A stretch of 64,000 bases of DNA from Corynebacterium gerontici (lineage in GTDB: Bacteria; Actinomycetota; Actinomycetes; Mycobacteriales; Mycobacteriaceae). The notes under the pieces are model-generated. The model ran no database searches. It was not told the DNA's origin and worked only from the letters and a program-made list of their open reading frames with translations. How positions within the stretch are numbered: the stretch's first letter is position 1; each line of letters begins with the position of its first letter. The DNA is taken from contig NZ_CP033897.1 in NCBI RefSeq assembly GCF_003813985.1, positions 1,984,001 to 2,048,000 of the forward strand, in the 5' to 3' direction. Below, piece after piece: positions 47,883-57,156 of this stretch. The position numbers and the translations under genes were made by a program.

Positions 47883-50492
47883 TTAGAAAGTGCCAACGCG
47901 ATTGGATCGCACTTCGATGATGAGCGTTGAGGCAAGCATCAAAACGGTGGCGATCATGGGGTGCAGCACACCTGCGATCGCCGCGAGCATGGCCAAGCAG
48001 TTATAGCTCCACGCGAAGGCGATATTGGAGTGCACCACCTTGTTGATCTTTCTAGCGAACCGGAACAGCCTAGGGATTGGTTGCACGCTGCCTTCGAGCA
48101 TCACAACGTCCGCTTCGCTGCGTTCAATCGAAGAAGGAGTGTGAACATGGCCCATCGCCCCGATCTGAATGCCAACATTGGCAACGCGGAAACAACGGTG
48201 GACTGAATCGTCGCCGACCATCGCAATGGCAGCGCCGTGGGTGCGAACGGAACGAACAGTTTGTGCCTTGTTCGCTGGTTGAATCCCGGCAAGGACGTGA
48301 GATACTCCCAGGCTGTCGCCGTAACGCCGGGCCACCGGATAGGTGTCGCGGCTGAGCATCATCGTTTCAATGCCCATTTGCTCAAGGGCGTCCACGGCAT
48401 CGGTGGCGTCGTCCTTCGGATCATCGTGGAGGGTAATCACGCCACGGTTCTTGCCCTTCCAACGCACCACTAATGGGGTGCCACCTGCGACTGCGGCCTG
48501 CGCTAGACGTCCATCGAGTTCGGAGAGGTTCTTGGGACGCCACAGCACGGCTTCTACCTGGCGCATCTCCTCTTCGCCGTCTGAGTTGTGCAGTGGGAGT
48601 TCCACCATTGCGTGGAAGTTACCGTCCTCGTCCACCTCGTAATGGGACACCTCTATCCAGTTGGGAATGGTAGTGGTGTGTTGGGCATCGCGGGCCTCGC
48701 GAGCAGCACGAACAATCGCGCGTGAGACAGGGTGATCACTTTCCAGCGCCAGTGCACCAGCAACTCGCAGCACTAAGTCTAGATCCTCGCCGCGCTCGGC
48801 AGTCACGGTTTCTACGTGCATCTCTTCGCCGGAGAGTGCGCCCACTCGGTTGAAAATCACGGTGTCTACTGCATCAAGATCCCGCAGTGTTGAACCGGCC
48901 CTAATCAAAATGCCCCGGCGCGCAGCACCTTCGATACCTTGGCGCATGGCGAGGGAAGCAGAGACAGCCAACGCCACCGGAGCCACGCCGCCAAGCACTG
49001 CGAGGGCAGTGGCAAATGCCTGCGTCAGGTTGCCGGTGATCAGCGCCCAGAGTGCGAAATCTGCCGCTGCGATCATCAGCGACACCGGCACCAAGGTCGA
49101 GGCTGTGCGGGTCGCGAGGTCGTCGGCAAGGTTTTGGTGCACATTGGTGTCTGCGACCCATCGATAGACCTCTGCCAGCCACGTGCGATGGCCGGTTCGC
49201 AGCACACGGATTTTGAGGTTGTGATCCCCATTGACGCTGCCCGCGAACACCTTGTCATTCACTGAAACATCCGCGGACTCGATGCCAAGGGCTTCCGGAT
49301 GCACCCGGGAGGATCCTCCAACAACTACGCCATCGACGGGGATGAGGTCGCCGGGGGCGATCAAAATATCGTCGCCGACATTCAGCTTCTGCACCGGCAC
49401 GCGGCGATGATCCACCTTGCCCGTTTTGCGGTTCCTTGTTGCAACGGTGACTTGGGTGTGCTGGTCGGGCCGGAGTTGGTCAAGCTCATCCAGCAAGTTA
49501 TTCCGGGTGTGGCGGATCAAGAGCCTTCCCGCTAGGAGGATGCACGTCATTCCGCACGCGACATCGAAGAACAGCATGCCAGTTCTGGCTTGATCTGGGC
49601 TCAGCGATACCCAAGTCGGATCCGCTCTGTAGCCAATTTCGCCCACTTCACTGAAGAGCATCGCAGTGACGGACCAGATCCAGGCTAGGAGGATGGCGAC
49701 GGAACTCGCGGAATCTAAGGCGGACATGCCGCGGCGGGCACCGCCGATGGTGGCGCGATGGAAAGGCCATGCACCCCAAGACACCACGGGGGCTGAGAGC
49801 GCCGCGAGCACCCACTGCCAATAATCGAATTGCAGCCATGGGTAGTAGCTCACCAGCAACACGGGAATGGAAAACGCCAGGGATACCAGCAGGCGCTTCT
49901 TGTGAATCAGTTCGCGGGCAGTAAACAGCACTTGGGTGGAGGCTTCTTTGCGTCGATGATCCGTTTGACGCTCTAGGAATCCCTGGCGCCTGGCCCGTTC
50001 GAACTTTTTTTCTTCTTCCTCAGCTTGCTCACGCGTGGCGTGTCGACGATGCCTACGCAGGGAGCGATGAAAACGCCCCTCCTCCACATCTGACCAGGCG
50101 ACGCGCCTGCGCAGAGAGGAATCACTTAAGGATGCCTCTACGCCAAATCGTGAGAACACCTCAATGATGGTTTGGGGATCAATGGTGCTGGAAGCGCTCA
50201 CCCAAGCCGTTGCCGATGGGTACACGATGCGTGCATCAACACCGTCGAGCTGCTCCAGCTCCTGCTCAATTTCGCCCACCATCGTCGCACTATTCAACCC
50301 GCTGAGTTCAAAGGCGAAGGAGGTTTTGCCGGCATGCACCAAAGCCGTGACATCTGCCTGGGGATTCCTACCGTTCCCGGTCGACACGCCGGCGCGTTCC
50401 GCGGCCTTTTTTGCCTGCTTGATCACCCAGTTTAACTGCTCGTTGGTGTCCTGGGGATCTTCTTGGCTTAGATGGTCTTCATAGTTCTTCAT
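47883..50492 (-). CDS. P-type-ATPase-like membrane protein lacking catalytic and metal-binding motifs
   Basis: This 869-residue protein has the full P1B (heavy-metal) layout: an N-terminal HMA-like domain, helices, actuator, P/N domains and two C-terminal helices. Every key motif is altered. The HMA GMxCxxC is SGLNSATMV. The actuator TGES is LGIES. The membrane CPC is GGVAPVALAVSAS. The phosphorylation motif DKTGT is FNRVGAL, so the Asp that is phosphorylated in P-type ATPases is Asn (about residue 548). The hinge GDGxND is GDDSVHRC. The HP motif of the N domain survives (SDHPVSRAI). The frame is intact, with a long charged linker (RHRRHATREQAEEEEKKFER). It overlaps the upstream gene by 14 nt and lies between hemB and hemE. 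It cannot work as an ordinary pump. Confidence 0.85.
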   Translation of the reverse strand: MKNYEDHLSQEDPQDTNEQLNWVIKQAKKAAERAGVSTGNGRNPQADVTALVHAGKTSFAFELSGLNSATMVGEIEQELEQLDGVDARIVYPSATAWVSASSTIDPQTIIEVFSRFGVEASLSDSSLRRRVAWSDVEEGRFHRSLRRHRRHATREQAEEEEKKFERARRQGFLERQTDHRRKEASTQVLFTARELIHKKRLLVSLAFSIPVLLVSYYPWLQFDYWQWVLAALSAPVVSWGAWPFHRATIGGARRGMSALDSASSVAILLAWIWSVTAMLFSEVGEIGYRADPTWVSLSPDQARTGMLFFDVACGMTCILLAGRLLIRHTRNNLLDELDQLRPDQHTQVTVATRNRKTGKVDHRRVPVQKLNVGDDILIAPGDLIPVDGVVVGGSSRVHPEALGIESADVSVNDKVFAGSVNGDHNLKIRVLRTGHRTWLAEVYRWVADTNVHQNLADDLATRTASTLVPVSLMIAAADFALWALITGNLTQAFATALAVLGGVAPVALAVSASLAMRQGIEGAARRGILIRAGSTLRDLDAVDTVIFNRVGALSGEEMHVETVTAERGEDLDLVLRVAGALALESDHPVSRAIVRAAREARDAQHTTTIPNWIEVSHYEVDEDGNFHAMVELPLHNSDGEEEMRQVEAVLWRPKNLSELDGRLAQAAVAGGTPLVVRWKGKNRGVITLHDDPKDDATDAVDALEQMGIETMMLSRDTYPVARRYGDSLGVSHVLAGIQPANKAQTVRSVRTHGAAIAMVGDDSVHRCFRVANVGIQIGAMGHVHTPSSIERSEADVVMLEGSVQPIPRLFRFARKINKVVHSNIAFAWSYNCLAMLAAIAGVLHPMIATVLMLASTLIIEVRSNRVGTF

Positions 50493-50871
50493 TCGCAACC
50501 GCCTGGGTTTGGTGCCTCGGTATAGCTCTTCGGAGAGTAATCACAGCAGCGCTGAGCAGCAATATCACCGCCACGTGAGTCAGCACTGGGGCACCGAGCG
50601 CCAATGCCAACAAGTTCAACGCGATCAATATTTGGGCAAGCAACGTAATTTTGGGGGCAACCTCTAAAAGCCGACCGCGAAATTGCCCGATCGCTGCCGC
50701 TAGCACCACCCCGCCAAGCACGTTGGCGAGGGCGACGAGGGTACGTTCTTCTCCGCCACGAAGCTGGACGCTCAGCAGGAGGAAACCGTCGATCACCAGC
50801 AACAGTGCCGCGACCACGAAGGTCCAATAGGCAAAGCGGACTCGCGGAGCTCGGACGTCGAATTTGTTCAT
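50479..50871 (-). CDS. Four-helix membrane protein of the heme cluster
   Basis: 130 residues with four membrane segments: WTFVVAALLLVIDGFLLL, VALANVLGGVVLAAAIG, LLAQILIALNLLALALG and THVAVILLLSAAVITL. A short basic C-terminus follows. It starts 3 nt after the previous gene and overlaps the P-type-ATPase-like gene by 14 nt, so the three are translationally linked. I do not recognise a family. Confidence 0.72.
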   Translation of the reverse strand: MNKFDVRAPRVRFAYWTFVVAALLLVIDGFLLLSVQLRGGEERTLVALANVLGGVVLAAAIGQFRGRLLEVAPKITLLAQILIALNLLALALGAPVLTHVAVILLLSAAVITLRRAIPRHQTQAVANEEL

Positions 50872-50874
50872 CCG

Positions 50875-51399
50875 CTACTCCGAGGGAGTGGATTGGCTGT
50901 GCTCTGCGGATTCCTTCTTCGAGGCGTAAATGAGCCCCAGGCACGCAAAGACGCCCACGCCCATCTGGATGCACCCATCTACCGCGTAATACTGAACCGG
51001 AATCGCCCCCACCGGCTGGGCAAAAAAGAGCATGACTGCACGGATCACGAAGTAGATGCCGAAGTAGGTGAGCACCTTACGCGCGAGTTCCGCACGCTTG
51101 GATCCTTGGGAGAAACTGCGCACAAACCAAGCAAGGCACCCAACGATCAACAACGAGAACGCCGATATTCCTGCGAGGGCAAGCACCGCGGCGACGTCGA
51201 TAAGCTCTGGGGAAAACTGCTGATTCGGGCTCATCGACGCCTTGATTTGGGCGCTGATGTCTTGGCGCGTTTGCATGCCGATGACAAAGTTCAACAGTTG
51301 ATGCACCAGCTCCGCACACACCACCGCCCACCAGCAGCGAGTGGCATACAGTACGGATTCGGGCTTACTGGAGGCGTCTAGACTTGGTTTCTTTTCCAT
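50875..51399 (-). CDS. Four-helix membrane protein following hemB
   Basis: 174 residues with four membrane segments, among them CWWAVVCAELVHQLLNFVIG, VLALAGISAFSLLIVGCLAW and CIQMGVGVFACLGLIYA. A soluble loop lies after the first helix. It begins 7 nt after the hemB stop. No family is assigned. Confidence 0.72.
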   Translation of the reverse strand: MEKKPSLDASSKPESVLYATRCWWAVVCAELVHQLLNFVIGMQTRQDISAQIKASMSPNQQFSPELIDVAAVLALAGISAFSLLIVGCLAWFVRSFSQGSKRAELARKVLTYFGIYFVIRAVMLFFAQPVGAIPVQYYAVDGCIQMGVGVFACLGLIYASKKESAEHSQSTPSE

Positions 51400-51406
51400 C
51401 TACGCG

Positions 51407-52408
51407 CTATTTTCGCAGTTCTTTGGCCGCTTCGACCGCAAAGTAGGTCAGAATTTGGTTGGCCCCAGCACGCTTGATAGCCATCAGCGACTCCATCATC
51501 ACCTGACGCTCATCCAGCCACCCTTGAGCGCCAGCGGCCTTGAGCATGGCGTACTCACCGGACACCTGATACGCGGCGACGGGCACGCTGGAACACTCCC
51601 CCACTTCGCGCAGCACGTCGAGGTAGGGCATCGCAGGCTTGACCATCACGAAATCCGCACCTTCGGCAATGTCAAGATCAACTTCCAGCAGCGATTCACG
51701 AATATTAGCGGGGTCTTGCTGATACGCGCGGCGATCCCCCTGCAGCGATGAGCCGACGGCCTCGCGGAATGGGCCAAAGAATGCGGAGGCATACTTGGCG
51801 GAGTACGCCATGATCGCGACATCGCTGAAACCGGCTTCGTCCAGCGCGCGACGAATATAGGCGATTTGTCCGTCCATCATGCCGGAAGGGCTCACTATGT
51901 GCGCCCCGGCTTCCGCCTGCGCCACCGCCATGCGTGCATACAGCGGCAGGGTGGCGTCATTGTCCACCACCGTGTTGCCGAAACGGTCGTTGCTGAGCAC
52001 GCCACAATGCCCGTGATCAGTGAATTCGTCCAGGCAGGTGTCGGCCATGATCAGCACGGCATCGCCGAATTCTTCACGCAAGCGGCGCACCGCCACGTTG
52101 AGGATGCCGTTTGGATCCCACGCCTGTGAACCTTCAGCATCTTTTCGTTCATCTAGCGGCACACCAAAAAGATCCACGCAGCAGATCCCAACCTCGATGG
52201 CCTCGCGCACGGCCTCCACCAGGGATTCCAGGGTGTGCTGCACCACCCCTGGCATGCTGGCGATGGGATTCGAGCTCTCGATCCCTTCGGCTACGAACAT
52301 GGGCAGGATCAGATCGGACGCCTTCAGTTGCGTTTCCGCCACGAATTCCCGCATGACGGGGGTGGTCCGCAGGCGCCTTGGGCGTCTGGAAAGTGAGTGG
52401 TCCTTCAC
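51407..52408 (-). CDS. hemB: 5-Aminolevulinate dehydratase (porphobilinogen synthase)
   Basis: Condenses two aminolevulinates to porphobilinogen. It has 333 residues from GTG 52408 ([17 protein letters not shown]) with AAAGGA 9 nt upstream; two ATGs lie 6-7 codons earlier. Schiff-base lysines lie in [14 protein letters not shown] and [10 protein letters not shown]. The metal motif is [14 protein letters not shown], with Asp where the classical zinc enzyme has the middle Cys. It shows no defect. Confidence 0.95.
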   Translation of the reverse strand: MKDHSLSRRPRRLRTTPVMREFVAETQLKASDLILPMFVAEGIESSNPIASMPGVVQHTLESLVEAVREAIEVGICCVDLFGVPLDERKDAEGSQAWDPNGILNVAVRRLREEFGDAVLIMADTCLDEFTDHGHCGVLSNDRFGNTVVDNDATLPLYARMAVAQAEAGAHIVSPSGMMDGQIAYIRRALDEAGFSDVAIMAYSAKYASAFFGPFREAVGSSLQGDRRAYQQDPANIRESLLEVDLDIAEGADFVMVKPAMPYLDVLREVGECSSVPVAAYQVSGEYAMLKAAGAQGWLDERQVMMESLMAIKRAGANQILTYFAVEAAKELRK

Positions 52409-52486
52409 GATGCCGATTCCTTTCATCATTCTTCGACGGTGATGGGGAGCTTTTCGACGCCCCACGGCGCCCAACACGCCTGTGTC

Positions 52487-54181
52487 CTAGACCTGTTTGC
52501 GTGCGCGCCGCTTCTTGCGTGGAGGAGGCAATTGCCCCGCGGCACGCAGATGCGCGACGTGCTCCGCCAACGCGTCCACCAACGAGGGTACGTCCGCAAC
52601 CTCGGGCACGACATCCACGCGAAGCCCCGCTTCCTCTGCGGCAGCTTTCGCCATCGGACCAATGCAGGCAATGATGGTTCGCTGATGCGGCTTACCGGCG
52701 ATACCCACCAAGTTCCGAACGGTGGATGCTGAGGTAAAGCACACCGCGTCGAATCCGCCCGTTTTGATCATGTCGCGCACTTCTGCGCTCGGCGGGGCTG
52801 CCCGCACGGTTCGGTAGGCGGTGACGTCGTCGACTTCCCAACCGGCTTGGGCAAGACCCTCCACCAGCACTTCGGTAGCGATGTCGGCCCGAGGCAAGAG
52901 CACCCTCGAAACCGGATCAAGTTCCTCCACGAAATCGGGGAAGACCTCCACCAAGCCCGCAGCATTCTGCCTGGTCTGTGGCGGCAGAAGCTCAGGAGTA
53001 ATGCCCAGCTCTCTGACTGCCTCTGCGGTTTTTGTGCCCACGGCGGCGATGCGAACACCGGCGAAGGCGCGGGCGTCAAGGCCGAAGTCTCGAATTTTCT
53101 CCCACACCGCCTTGACCGCATTCACCGAGGTGAACACCACCCATTGATAGCGGCCCTCGACGACGCCCTTGATGGCGCGTTCCAGTTGGGCAGGATTCCT
53201 GGGCGGCTCCACGGAGATCGTAGGCACTTCCTGCGGGATCGCGCCGTGTGAGGCCAGGCGCGCGCTCATGGGACCAGCTTGATCCTTGGCGCGGGGCACA
53301 AGCACTCGCCACCCGAACAGGGGGCGGTTTTCCCACCACGAATACTTCGTGCGCTCATCCACGGCCCGTCCAATGGTGACCACCACCGTTGGACTGAGGT
53401 CCACGTCCAGGCGGGGCAATTGGGCAACTTCGACGTCGAAGCTGCGCTGGAGCCGGGTGGTGCCGTAGGCGGTGACGGTGGCTGAAGTATCCCCAGCAAT
53501 ACCCCGCGAAGTCAGTTCCTCGGCAATTGCAGCGAGGTCATCGCGGCTGGCTTGCAAGACCAAGGGCTGTGGTGCCGCAGCGAGCTGATCCCAGTCCACC
53601 TCGCCTTGTGAAAGATCCGTTTCAGTGAAGGAGGATCCCAACGCAATACCAGCGAACATGGGCACGGTCGCGGGCAAAGACATGCCGGGGACGATGTGGA
53701 ACTCCATGCCCCGCCTGGTCACTTCGTTGATTTCTGCGAGCGTGCGATCGTCGGCTAGCGGGTTGCCCTGCACCAAACGAATCACAGGTTTGCCATGTTG
53801 GCTGAGTGCTGCGAGAAGATCCGCCACGTCACCGACGGTCTCGGCGCTCACCGTGTGCAACTCCGCTGCGGTTGGCGGCGCAGGACGAGGAGGCTTACGC
53901 TTTGCCCCCTGCGCTTTCGCTTGCGCGCAGAGTTCTTCGTAGGCCTGTTCGGCGGCCTTGAGCTTTTCTTCTGGCACCGCCAACGCGCTCCCAACCACGG
54001 CCGTGACCCCCGGCAGGACGCCCTGATCAACCACGGCGTATTCGTGCTGGCTCAACACCTCGCGTGCACGAACGGTGAGCAGGTCTGGGTTGCCAGGCCC
54101 TGCGCCCACAAAGATCACGGCACCCTGAACGCCGCGGTCTTGAAGGTTGGCGGGGTTGACATCCTGCAAGGCTTCACTCAT
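52487..54181 (-). CDS. hemD: Fused uroporphyrinogen-III C-methyltransferase-like / uroporphyrinogen-III synthase
   Basis: 564 residues. The first 270 resemble SAM-dependent uroporphyrinogen methyltransferase: VGAGPGNPDLLTVRAREVL is kept, but the second SAM motif, usually GGDPFVFGRG, reads QGNPLADDRT. The second half is uroporphyrinogen-III synthase (VLVPRAKDQAGPMSARLASH, VFTSVNAVKAVWEKI, CFTSASTVRNLVGIAGK). A Lys/Arg tail ends the chain. Such fusions are usual in actinobacterial HemD. The synthase is surely active; methylation is doubtful. It is 215 bp from hemC, with no gene between. Confidence 0.92.
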   Translation of the reverse strand: MSEALQDVNPANLQDRGVQGAVIFVGAGPGNPDLLTVRAREVLSQHEYAVVDQGVLPGVTAVVGSALAVPEEKLKAAEQAYEELCAQAKAQGAKRKPPRPAPPTAAELHTVSAETVGDVADLLAALSQHGKPVIRLVQGNPLADDRTLAEINEVTRRGMEFHIVPGMSLPATVPMFAGIALGSSFTETDLSQGEVDWDQLAAAPQPLVLQASRDDLAAIAEELTSRGIAGDTSATVTAYGTTRLQRSFDVEVAQLPRLDVDLSPTVVVTIGRAVDERTKYSWWENRPLFGWRVLVPRAKDQAGPMSARLASHGAIPQEVPTISVEPPRNPAQLERAIKGVVEGRYQWVVFTSVNAVKAVWEKIRDFGLDARAFAGVRIAAVGTKTAEAVRELGITPELLPPQTRQNAAGLVEVFPDFVEELDPVSRVLLPRADIATEVLVEGLAQAGWEVDDVTAYRTVRAAPPSAEVRDMIKTGGFDAVCFTSASTVRNLVGIAGKPHQRTIIACIGPMAKAAAEEAGLRVDVVPEVADVPSLVDALAEHVAHLRAAGQLPPPRKKRRARKQV

Positions 54182-54396
54182 CTACACACATTCGCTGTTC
54201 TAGAACCCTTTGCAGGTTCGCTAGAGGCCTCGTGCCGAGGCACGCGGTATCGACACATAAATTCACGCCCCAGACAGCACCATTGCTGGTGTATGGCTGA
54301 GGCGATCTCTCACAGACCAGCCTAACCCCTGAGTCAGGGGAATGGAAAACTGGCCTTATATCACGACCTAATTTTCACCCCTTCCATTGGGGTGAA

Positions 54397-55287
54397 TCAA
54401 TCCAAAATTTTTGCTGCTCCGGCTTGAATAAGCTCCTGAGCCACGCCTTCTGCAAGCTGCTCGGCGTCGCTAATGTCGCCCTGCGCCTGCGCGCTGAGCA
54501 AAGTGGAACCATCCAGGGACACCACCACGGCATGTAGGGCGATCTGCCCGTCACGCTGTTGTGATCCCACCGCCACTGGCGCGGTACAGCCGGCCTCCAG
54601 ACGGTTAAGCACCACCCTTTCGGCCTGAGCCGCTTGGGTAGCCCAGGGATCGGCAATGGCGTCGAGCGCTGCACAAGCCACCTCATCATCGGCGCGGCAT
54701 TCGATAGCTAGTGCACCTTGAGCGGGAGCTGGAACAAAAACCTCCGGGTCGAATACCTGCGTAGCCTCGGCGCCCCTGCCCACGCGCTCCAGCCCTGCAT
54801 ACGCCAGCACCACGGCGTCGAGTTCGCCTGAGGCTACCTTCCCCATACGCGTATCGATATTGCCACGCAGCGACACGCATTCAACGTCCGGACGAATCCG
54901 CTTGACCTGGGAAATCCTCCGTGGGGCGCCAGTACCAATCTTGGCGCCGGATGGCAGCTCCTCCAGGCTCAGCCCATCGCGGGCGATGAGGCAGTCCCGG
55001 GCATCGGCGCGCTTAGGAACCACCAGATGGAAGCGCGGATCAGCTTCCGTCGGGAGATCTTTGAAGGAGTGCACGGCGATGTCACATTCGCCATTGGCGA
55101 GGGCTTCACGCAGCGCTTGGGTAAACACGCCCACGCCGATCCTCTCAACCGGGGCCATGTTCACATCACCCTGCGTAGTGACGATGTGCAGTTCCGCCTC
55201 GACCCCCTGCTCAGCGAGCGCATCACGCACATGGCCGGTCTGGGTGGTGGCGAGCAAACTCCCGCGGGTACCGATGGTCAAACTCAT
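54397..55287 (-). CDS. hemC: Hydroxymethylbilane synthase (porphobilinogen deaminase)
   Basis: Polymerises four porphobilinogens to hydroxymethylbilane. It has 296 residues. It begins [20 protein letters not shown]. The catalytic Asp/Arg region is [17 protein letters not shown], and the dipyrromethane Cys is in [15 protein letters not shown]. It starts 6 nt after the hemA stop. Confidence 0.96.
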   Translation of the reverse strand: MSLTIGTRGSLLATTQTGHVRDALAEQGVEAELHIVTTQGDVNMAPVERIGVGVFTQALREALANGECDIAVHSFKDLPTEADPRFHLVVPKRADARDCLIARDGLSLEELPSGAKIGTGAPRRISQVKRIRPDVECVSLRGNIDTRMGKVASGELDAVVLAYAGLERVGRGAEATQVFDPEVFVPAPAQGALAIECRADDEVACAALDAIADPWATQAAQAERVVLNRLEAGCTAPVAVGSQQRDGQIALHAVVVSLDGSTLLSAQAQGDISDAEQLAEGVAQELIQAGAAKILD

Positions 55288-55293
55288 TGGCTA

Positions 55294-56670
55294 TTACCTC
55301 GACTCAGTCACTGTCGTTTGGGTTCTATTCACCTTGTCAGCCTCCGTAAACCCCAAGGCCACAAGGTCCGCATCTGGCAGTTCTGAAACCGCGACGCTCA
55401 CCCCGTGCTCCAACGGGAGGCCGAACAATTCCTGCAAGGCAGTGTCGTAGGAAACGGTGCCACTGGTGGCTGCGAGTTCCTTGACTCGCACCGTGGGGTG
55501 ATGCAGGAGCTTGTCGACGACCCTGCGGACCGTATTTTGCACCTCAGCGAAGGATTGCTGATCCATATTTGGAGTCCGCGAAGACAAGCGTTCAATCTCA
55601 GCGTCCATGATGTCGGAGGCGTGGCGTCGCAAAGCTGACACGGCGGGAGCCACATCGCGCACGCGCTGGGCGGAAGTATAAGCCTCAAGCTCTTCCGCCA
55701 CGATCGCTTGAGCTGCCGCATCGGTTGGCGTGCCCGTGGCGCGGTTCAACTCACGCAGCTTCTCGATATTGACCAGGTGTACGCCATCGAGAAGCGCGGT
55801 GTCATCGCAGATGTCGCGCGGCAAGGACAGGTCGATGAGCATGAGAGCTTTGCGCTGCTCAGGAATGTCAGCCGCCTCGATGGTGAAATTATCCGCGCCG
55901 GTTGCAGACACCGCAATATCAACCTCGCCAAGCACAGTATGCCGATCCTCGAAAGCGATCACACGAGCTTTGAGCCCCGCCTCACGAGCATGTTCCGCAA
56001 GGCGCTCGGCGCGCTCACGGGTGCGGTTCGCTACGACGAGTTCCGAAATGCCGAGCCTTCCCATATGGGTGGCCGCAAGAGACGCCATAGCGCCGGCGCC
56101 CAACACCAAGCCCACCTGCCCCTCGAGGTTACTGCGGTTCATGGCATGCAGCGCTTGATCAAAGGCATAGGAAACCATCGACGCGCCTGCTTCATCGATA
56201 GAGGTTTCAGAATGCACGCGTTTTCCAGTGCGCAAAGCAGCCTGCACCAAACCGTGGAGGGCAGGTCCAACGGACCCGGACTCGATGGCCCCCTGATAGC
56301 TGCTACGCACCTGCCCGATAATTTGCTGTTCGCCAATCACCATGGAATCCAATCCGGAAGACACCAGCATCATGTGTTCGGCTGCAGCATCGGCGTAGCG
56401 AACGTACAAAGAACCCCGGAGATCTTGCAGATTCACGCCCGAGTGCCGCTGCAGCACTTCAACCACGTCGTTGACACCGGTGTGGAAGCTATTGGCTACC
56501 GCATACACCTCCAGCCTGTTGCAGGTAGACACAACCATCGCCTCGCTGAGCGAGGGGCGGTCCACCATTGCGCAGGCCACGGTCTGTTGCGCATCACTAT
56601 CAAGGCTTAATTGTTCCAGCAGGGTCACCGGCGCGGAACGGTGGGACATGCCCACCACCAACAAGCTCAC
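55294..56670 (-). CDS. hemA: Glutamyl-tRNA reductase
   Basis: First step of the C5 heme path. It has 458 residues from GTG 56670 (MSLLVVGMSHRSAPVTLLEQ). The catalytic Cys is in VSTCNRLEVYAV. The NADPH fold is VLGAGAMASLAATHMG, and a C-terminal dimerisation helix is present. It is the first gene of hemACD, 115 bp after the glutaredoxin-like gene. Confidence 0.96.
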   Translation of the reverse strand: MSLLVVGMSHRSAPVTLLEQLSLDSDAQQTVACAMVDRPSLSEAMVVSTCNRLEVYAVANSFHTGVNDVVEVLQRHSGVNLQDLRGSLYVRYADAAAEHMMLVSSGLDSMVIGEQQIIGQVRSSYQGAIESGSVGPALHGLVQAALRTGKRVHSETSIDEAGASMVSYAFDQALHAMNRSNLEGQVGLVLGAGAMASLAATHMGRLGISELVVANRTRERAERLAEHAREAGLKARVIAFEDRHTVLGEVDIAVSATGADNFTIEAADIPEQRKALMLIDLSLPRDICDDTALLDGVHLVNIEKLRELNRATGTPTDAAAQAIVAEELEAYTSAQRVRDVAPAVSALRRHASDIMDAEIERLSSRTPNMDQQSFAEVQNTVRRVVDKLLHHPTVRVKELAATSGTVSYDTALQELFGLPLEHGVSVAVSELPDADLVALGFTEADKVNRTQTTVTESR

Positions 56671-56785
56671 GCCTTCATCACCGCTTTCACTTCAATAACA
56701 TCAACCGTTTGGTTGATTGACAACCGCGTCGTACGGACTAATCAACGCTAATGCCTAGCAGACAATTCCCACAACATAGCCTTGG

Positions 56786-57040
56786 CTAAGTGCCCAATGC
56801 AGGGGTATCCAGTGCGGCCGCAAGCTCCTCATTGTCCACTTCCCAACAGGCAAATTCTTCGTCGTCGATCACAACGACGGGCACCCGATCGCCGAATTCC
56901 AGCGCAAGATCGGCGTCCTCATCAACGTCGCGCAACACCAAATCCGCACCCGCCGCGCGCACCACTGGCGCGATTTGTTCAGCGACACGCCTGCAAGAAC
57001 CGCAGCTCGCGCGCGTCATGAGCTCTACTTTTGCTGCCAT
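56786..57040 (-). CDS. Glutaredoxin/thioredoxin-like small redox protein
   Basis: 84 residues with a thioredoxin fold. The active site is ASCGSC, the central strand is DLVLRDVDEDADLALEFG, and the cis-Pro motif is RVPVVVID. This fits the DUF836 glutaredoxin family seen upstream of hemA in actinobacteria. AAAGG precedes the ATG. It is divergent from the HAD gene with about 115 bp between. A redox role for heme enzymes is only a suggestion. Confidence 0.88.
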   Translation of the reverse strand: MAAKVELMTRASCGSCRRVAEQIAPVVRAAGADLVLRDVDEDADLALEFGDRVPVVVIDDEEFACWEVDNEELAAALDTPALGT

Positions 57041-57156
57041 TGTTGTACTGCACCTTTCTAGGCGGCCACATGTTCGTCGAGAAGCTCAAGGCTTCAGCCG
57101 TTACCATAGGAACAGGTTACTGAATCCCCCTGCACCAAACGTGGAAAGCGAAGCTG

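Noticed and set aside
46761-47930. 389-codon plus-strand frame opposite hemE
   Set aside because: Shadow of hemE in another phase.
51980-52040. Missing middle Cys in the HemB metal motif ([14 protein letters not shown]) as a defect
   Set aside because: Actinobacterial HemB proteins have this form; all catalytic lysines are present.
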